Origin: JAAYCU01 sp964642815
GTDB taxonomy: Bacteria; Planctomycetota; Phycisphaerae; UBA1845; PWPN01
Direction: 5' to 3'
Assembly: GCA_964642815.1 (NCBI GenBank)
Contig: CAZXSA010000108.1
Location: 1-16,033 of the forward strand
Length of the DNA: 16,033 nucleotides
The notes beneath the pieces are model-generated. The model saw only the letters and a program-made list of their open reading frames with translations. It was not told where the DNA came from and did not search any database. Positions 14,350 to 16,033 of the stretch are shown here, in pieces. The position numbers and the translations under genes are program-made. Within the stretch, counting starts at the first letter, position 1; each line of letters starts with the position of its first letter.

Positions 14350-15948
14350 TCAGGGTGCGCCAGCCGGTACCGCCCATTCCCAGTATCCACCAGCGCCACT
14401 TGGCAGTGGATGGAGAAGATTCCAGAATGGTGATCCAGGCGTATGCTGATATCTGGGAACCAATTGCAGCACTCCAGTATAGCCACCGCCCTGCTGAATA
14501 GTGGCATGTTGCCACGTCCATTCCAGAGGTGGCAGGCGTACCCCGGCGGGGGCGGGGACGAGTTTCGCCAATGCAGGATTGACTACACGTTCTGCCTGCA
14601 AAGCTTGGTTCGCGACACGGAAATGCTCCGATCGCCCGAGCCCAAACTGTATCGGAGCCAGTCGGGTCTCGAAAGCTACCGAATAGACCTTCGGTGCTCC
14701 CCCTCCAGCGCCGGGCACACCTTTCAGAGGGGTAACCGGTTCCGCGAACGGGAAGATCAGTTGCTTCCCCGTCAGCGGAGCGGCCGGACCGGCCGCCGGC
14801 TTCGCGGTTTGGATTTGGCTCGCATTCGCGCGTGAAACGAAGATACTAACCGCTTGCCCCTCGGCCGTTACCACCGAGAAGATACCCGCCGGCATGGCGG
14901 TTCCGAATACCCCGCCGGTCACACCCCCAATGGCGGCATGCTCCAATCCCGCTATTGCTATCTGCCTCGCATCACCGCCGACTAAACCTTCAGCCACCGC
15001 GCCACCGGCCCCCAGCGACACCGCGCCGGTCAGGCTCGCGGCCGCGATGTTGCCACCGACGGTGGTCGTGGTTATGCCTACGGTCGTGGTGCTGAAGGCG
15101 GTCGAGGCCGCCGGGGCGGCAATGGCGGCAACCGGCAAGGCGACGACGGCGGTCCCCCCGATCCGGATGGCCTTTTCATAGGCAAAGATATCCTCGCCCA
15201 AAATCGCCGCGGCCTCGAAGTTATGCCGGCTGCTCTCGATCAAGCCGTCGTAGCGAGCGAGCGTGCGCAGGTCTTCCGTGAATGGATAATATTCCGTCCT
15301 GAACCGCCGACTATCGACGACATGGGGATAGACCACTCCCCCCAGGCCCAGATCCATCCCATTGCGATGAATATGGTAATCAACGGCCCAAACCGGTGTG
15401 CCGTTAATATCCGTCTGATATCGGCGCGTTGTAGCCCAAATCTCCGTGCCCGCCGGATCGTTGAAGCGCAGGGCGTTGTTGCCAAAGGCCTCGTAGAGGT
15501 TTCCGCCGTCGAGGTAGCCCTTGGGATCGCGTTGGAGCCAGCGGCCGTTGTTGAGGTCGTAGTGGCGGGCACGGACGAAGAGCAGGGCGTGGCCGTCGGG
15601 AAGCACGTCCACCGGACGGCCGTGCATCGCGAAGGTGCCCGAGGCGGGCAGCCCGCCGCCCTGGCCGGTGCATTCGGCCGCGGCCGGATCGGTGCCGCCG
15701 TAGCAGACCTGGAACAGGGCGAAGTCGTTCTGGTCCACGTCGTCGTCGTCGTCCAGCCTCATCCCCGCGCAGTTTGGATCGTTCTGCGGAATCCCCGGGC
15801 CCGTCACGCAGGCCGCGAACTCGGCCAGGTCGTAACCGTTGTGGCGGGACTGCGGGGCCAAGGTACCCGTCGCCGGAAGGCAGAACACCCACGCCAATAG
15901 ACAGATTGGAAGGTATTTACGCCGCATCATCCGAGACGCTCTACGCAT
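14350..15948 (-). CDS. Secreted short RHS-core polymorphic toxin with HNH/Endo VII-like C-terminal nuclease domain
   Basis: This 532-residue protein begins with a signal peptide (about 1-28, LPICLLAWVFCLPATG). A dockerin-like, Asp-rich segment follows (64-83, DDDDDVDQNDFALFQ). A single RHS core covers 105-170 (FVRARHYDLNNGRWLQRDPKGY, split across 124-145, then NLYEAF, ending NDPAG), the usual junction before a variable toxin. Residues 262-355 are Gly/Ala-rich and hydrophobic, like membrane-active pre-toxin regions. The C-terminal about 60 residues have WTWQH (477-481), LQLVPRYQH (494-502) and LHP (512-514), the pattern of WHH-type HNH/Endo VII nucleases, with Gln for the first His. It lacks the long YD-repeat shell of full RHS proteins. 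A small gene behind it is the likely immunity partner. No Shine-Dalgarno precedes the ATG, and M7 or M8 are alternative starts. Confidence 0.82.
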   Translation of the reverse strand: MRRASRMMRRKYLPICLLAWVFCLPATGTLAPQSRHNGYDLAEFAACVTGPGIPQNDPNCAGMRLDDDDDVDQNDFALFQVCYGGTDPAAAECTGQGGGLPASGTFAMHGRPVDVLPDGHALLFVRARHYDLNNGRWLQRDPKGYLDGGNLYEAFGNNALRFNDPAGTEIWATTRRYQTDINGTPVWAVDYHIHRNGMDLGLGGVVYPHVVDSRRFRTEYYPFTEDLRTLARYDGLIESSRHNFEAAAILGEDIFAYEKAIRIGGTAVVALPVAAIAAPAASTAFSTTTVGITTTTVGGNIAAASLTGAVSLGAGGAVAEGLVGGDARQIAIAGLEHAAIGGVTGGVFGTAMPAGIFSVVTAEGQAVSIFVSRANASQIQTAKPAAGPAAPLTGKQLIFPFAEPVTPLKGVPGAGGGAPKVYSVAFETRLAPIQFGLGRSEHFRVANQALQAERVVNPALAKLVPAPAGVRLPPLEWTWQHATIQQGGGYTGVLQLVPRYQHTPGSPFWNLLHPLPSGAGGYWEWAVPAGAP

Positions 15949-16033
15949 TTATGTTATCGTACCCATATCATTTTCGTCCGAGGGGGAGGGCGATGGTATA
16001 AACACCTTTGACAATCGTCTGTGTGCATTCAAG

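Larger units (their letters stand above)
13735..15948 (-). repeat. Direct-repeat-flanked toxin-immunity cassette
   Basis: Two same-orientation copies of the leader and linker sequence bracket the toxin body and immunity gene. Copy 1 is at 15635-15948 (toxin N-terminus, with the dockerin-like insert) and copy 2 at 13735-13918 (remnant, without it). Exact shared blocks include a 15-mer and a 16-mer. Homologous recombination between them would delete or exchange everything in between. Confidence 0.55.

Noticed and set aside
14337..14507. Longer 158-residue version of the immunity protein
   Set aside because: The extra 57 codons overlap the toxin's C-terminal coding region in another frame. The internal ATG at 14336 has a suitable upstream AAAGG and lies just after the toxin stop.
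15223..15900. 225-residue plus-strand frame opposite the toxin gene
   Set aside because: It has low-complexity Val/Ala/Glu composition and mirrors the coding minus strand. No family features are seen.

Overview
The window looks like a fragment of a metagenome-assembled or draft genome from a Planctomycetota-like bacterium, possibly Phycisphaerae. The evidence is indirect: moderate-to-high GC, many genes without a clear Shine-Dalgarno, a Tat-exported aldo/keto reductase, a BtpA-family gene, a large InlB/carboxypeptidase-regulatory-domain surface protein, and a dockerin-like D-rich segment behind a signal peptide. A 100-N scaffold gap with identical 55-bp flanks at 5876-6085 marks it as an assembled scaffold. 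The taxonomic call is inference only.

Left part (1-6131): a minus-strand operon of NuoE-like and NuoF/HydB-like flavoprotein subunits, the NADH module of a soluble electron-bifurcating or NAD(P)-linked [FeFe]-hydrogenase type complex, runs off the left edge. Upstream of it is a textbook sigma-54 promoter (2327-2343, minus). Diverging from it on the plus strand are a Cache-domain NtrB-type histidine kinase and an NtrC-type sigma-54 activator, overlapping by ATGA. A perfect 8-bp inverted repeat at 2524-2546, about 200 bp upstream of the sigma-54 promoter, is a candidate enhancer. Together these suggest a self-contained circuit: external ligand, kinase, activator, sigma-54, hydrogenase module.

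Middle (6132-13573): a large secreted or lipid-anchored multidomain protein, tRNA-Arg(CCG), a stand-alone GroES, a BtpA-family TIM-barrel protein translationally coupled to an LD-carboxypeptidase (S66), a Tat-exported aldo/keto reductase, and tRNA-Arg(ACG). The intergenic spaces contain several strong inverted repeats.

Right part (13574-16033): a minus-strand polymorphic toxin locus. A short secreted RHS-core protein ends in an HNH/Endo VII-like (WHH-related) nuclease domain. It is followed 13 nt later by a small acidic, probable immunity gene. Beyond that lies a shortened second copy of the toxin's own signal-peptide and linker segment, next to tRNA-Arg(ACG). The toxin-immunity pair is therefore bracketed by direct repeats, an arrangement that could allow cassette exchange or loss. 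This locus and the sigma-54 hydrogenase circuit are the most interesting parts of the window.
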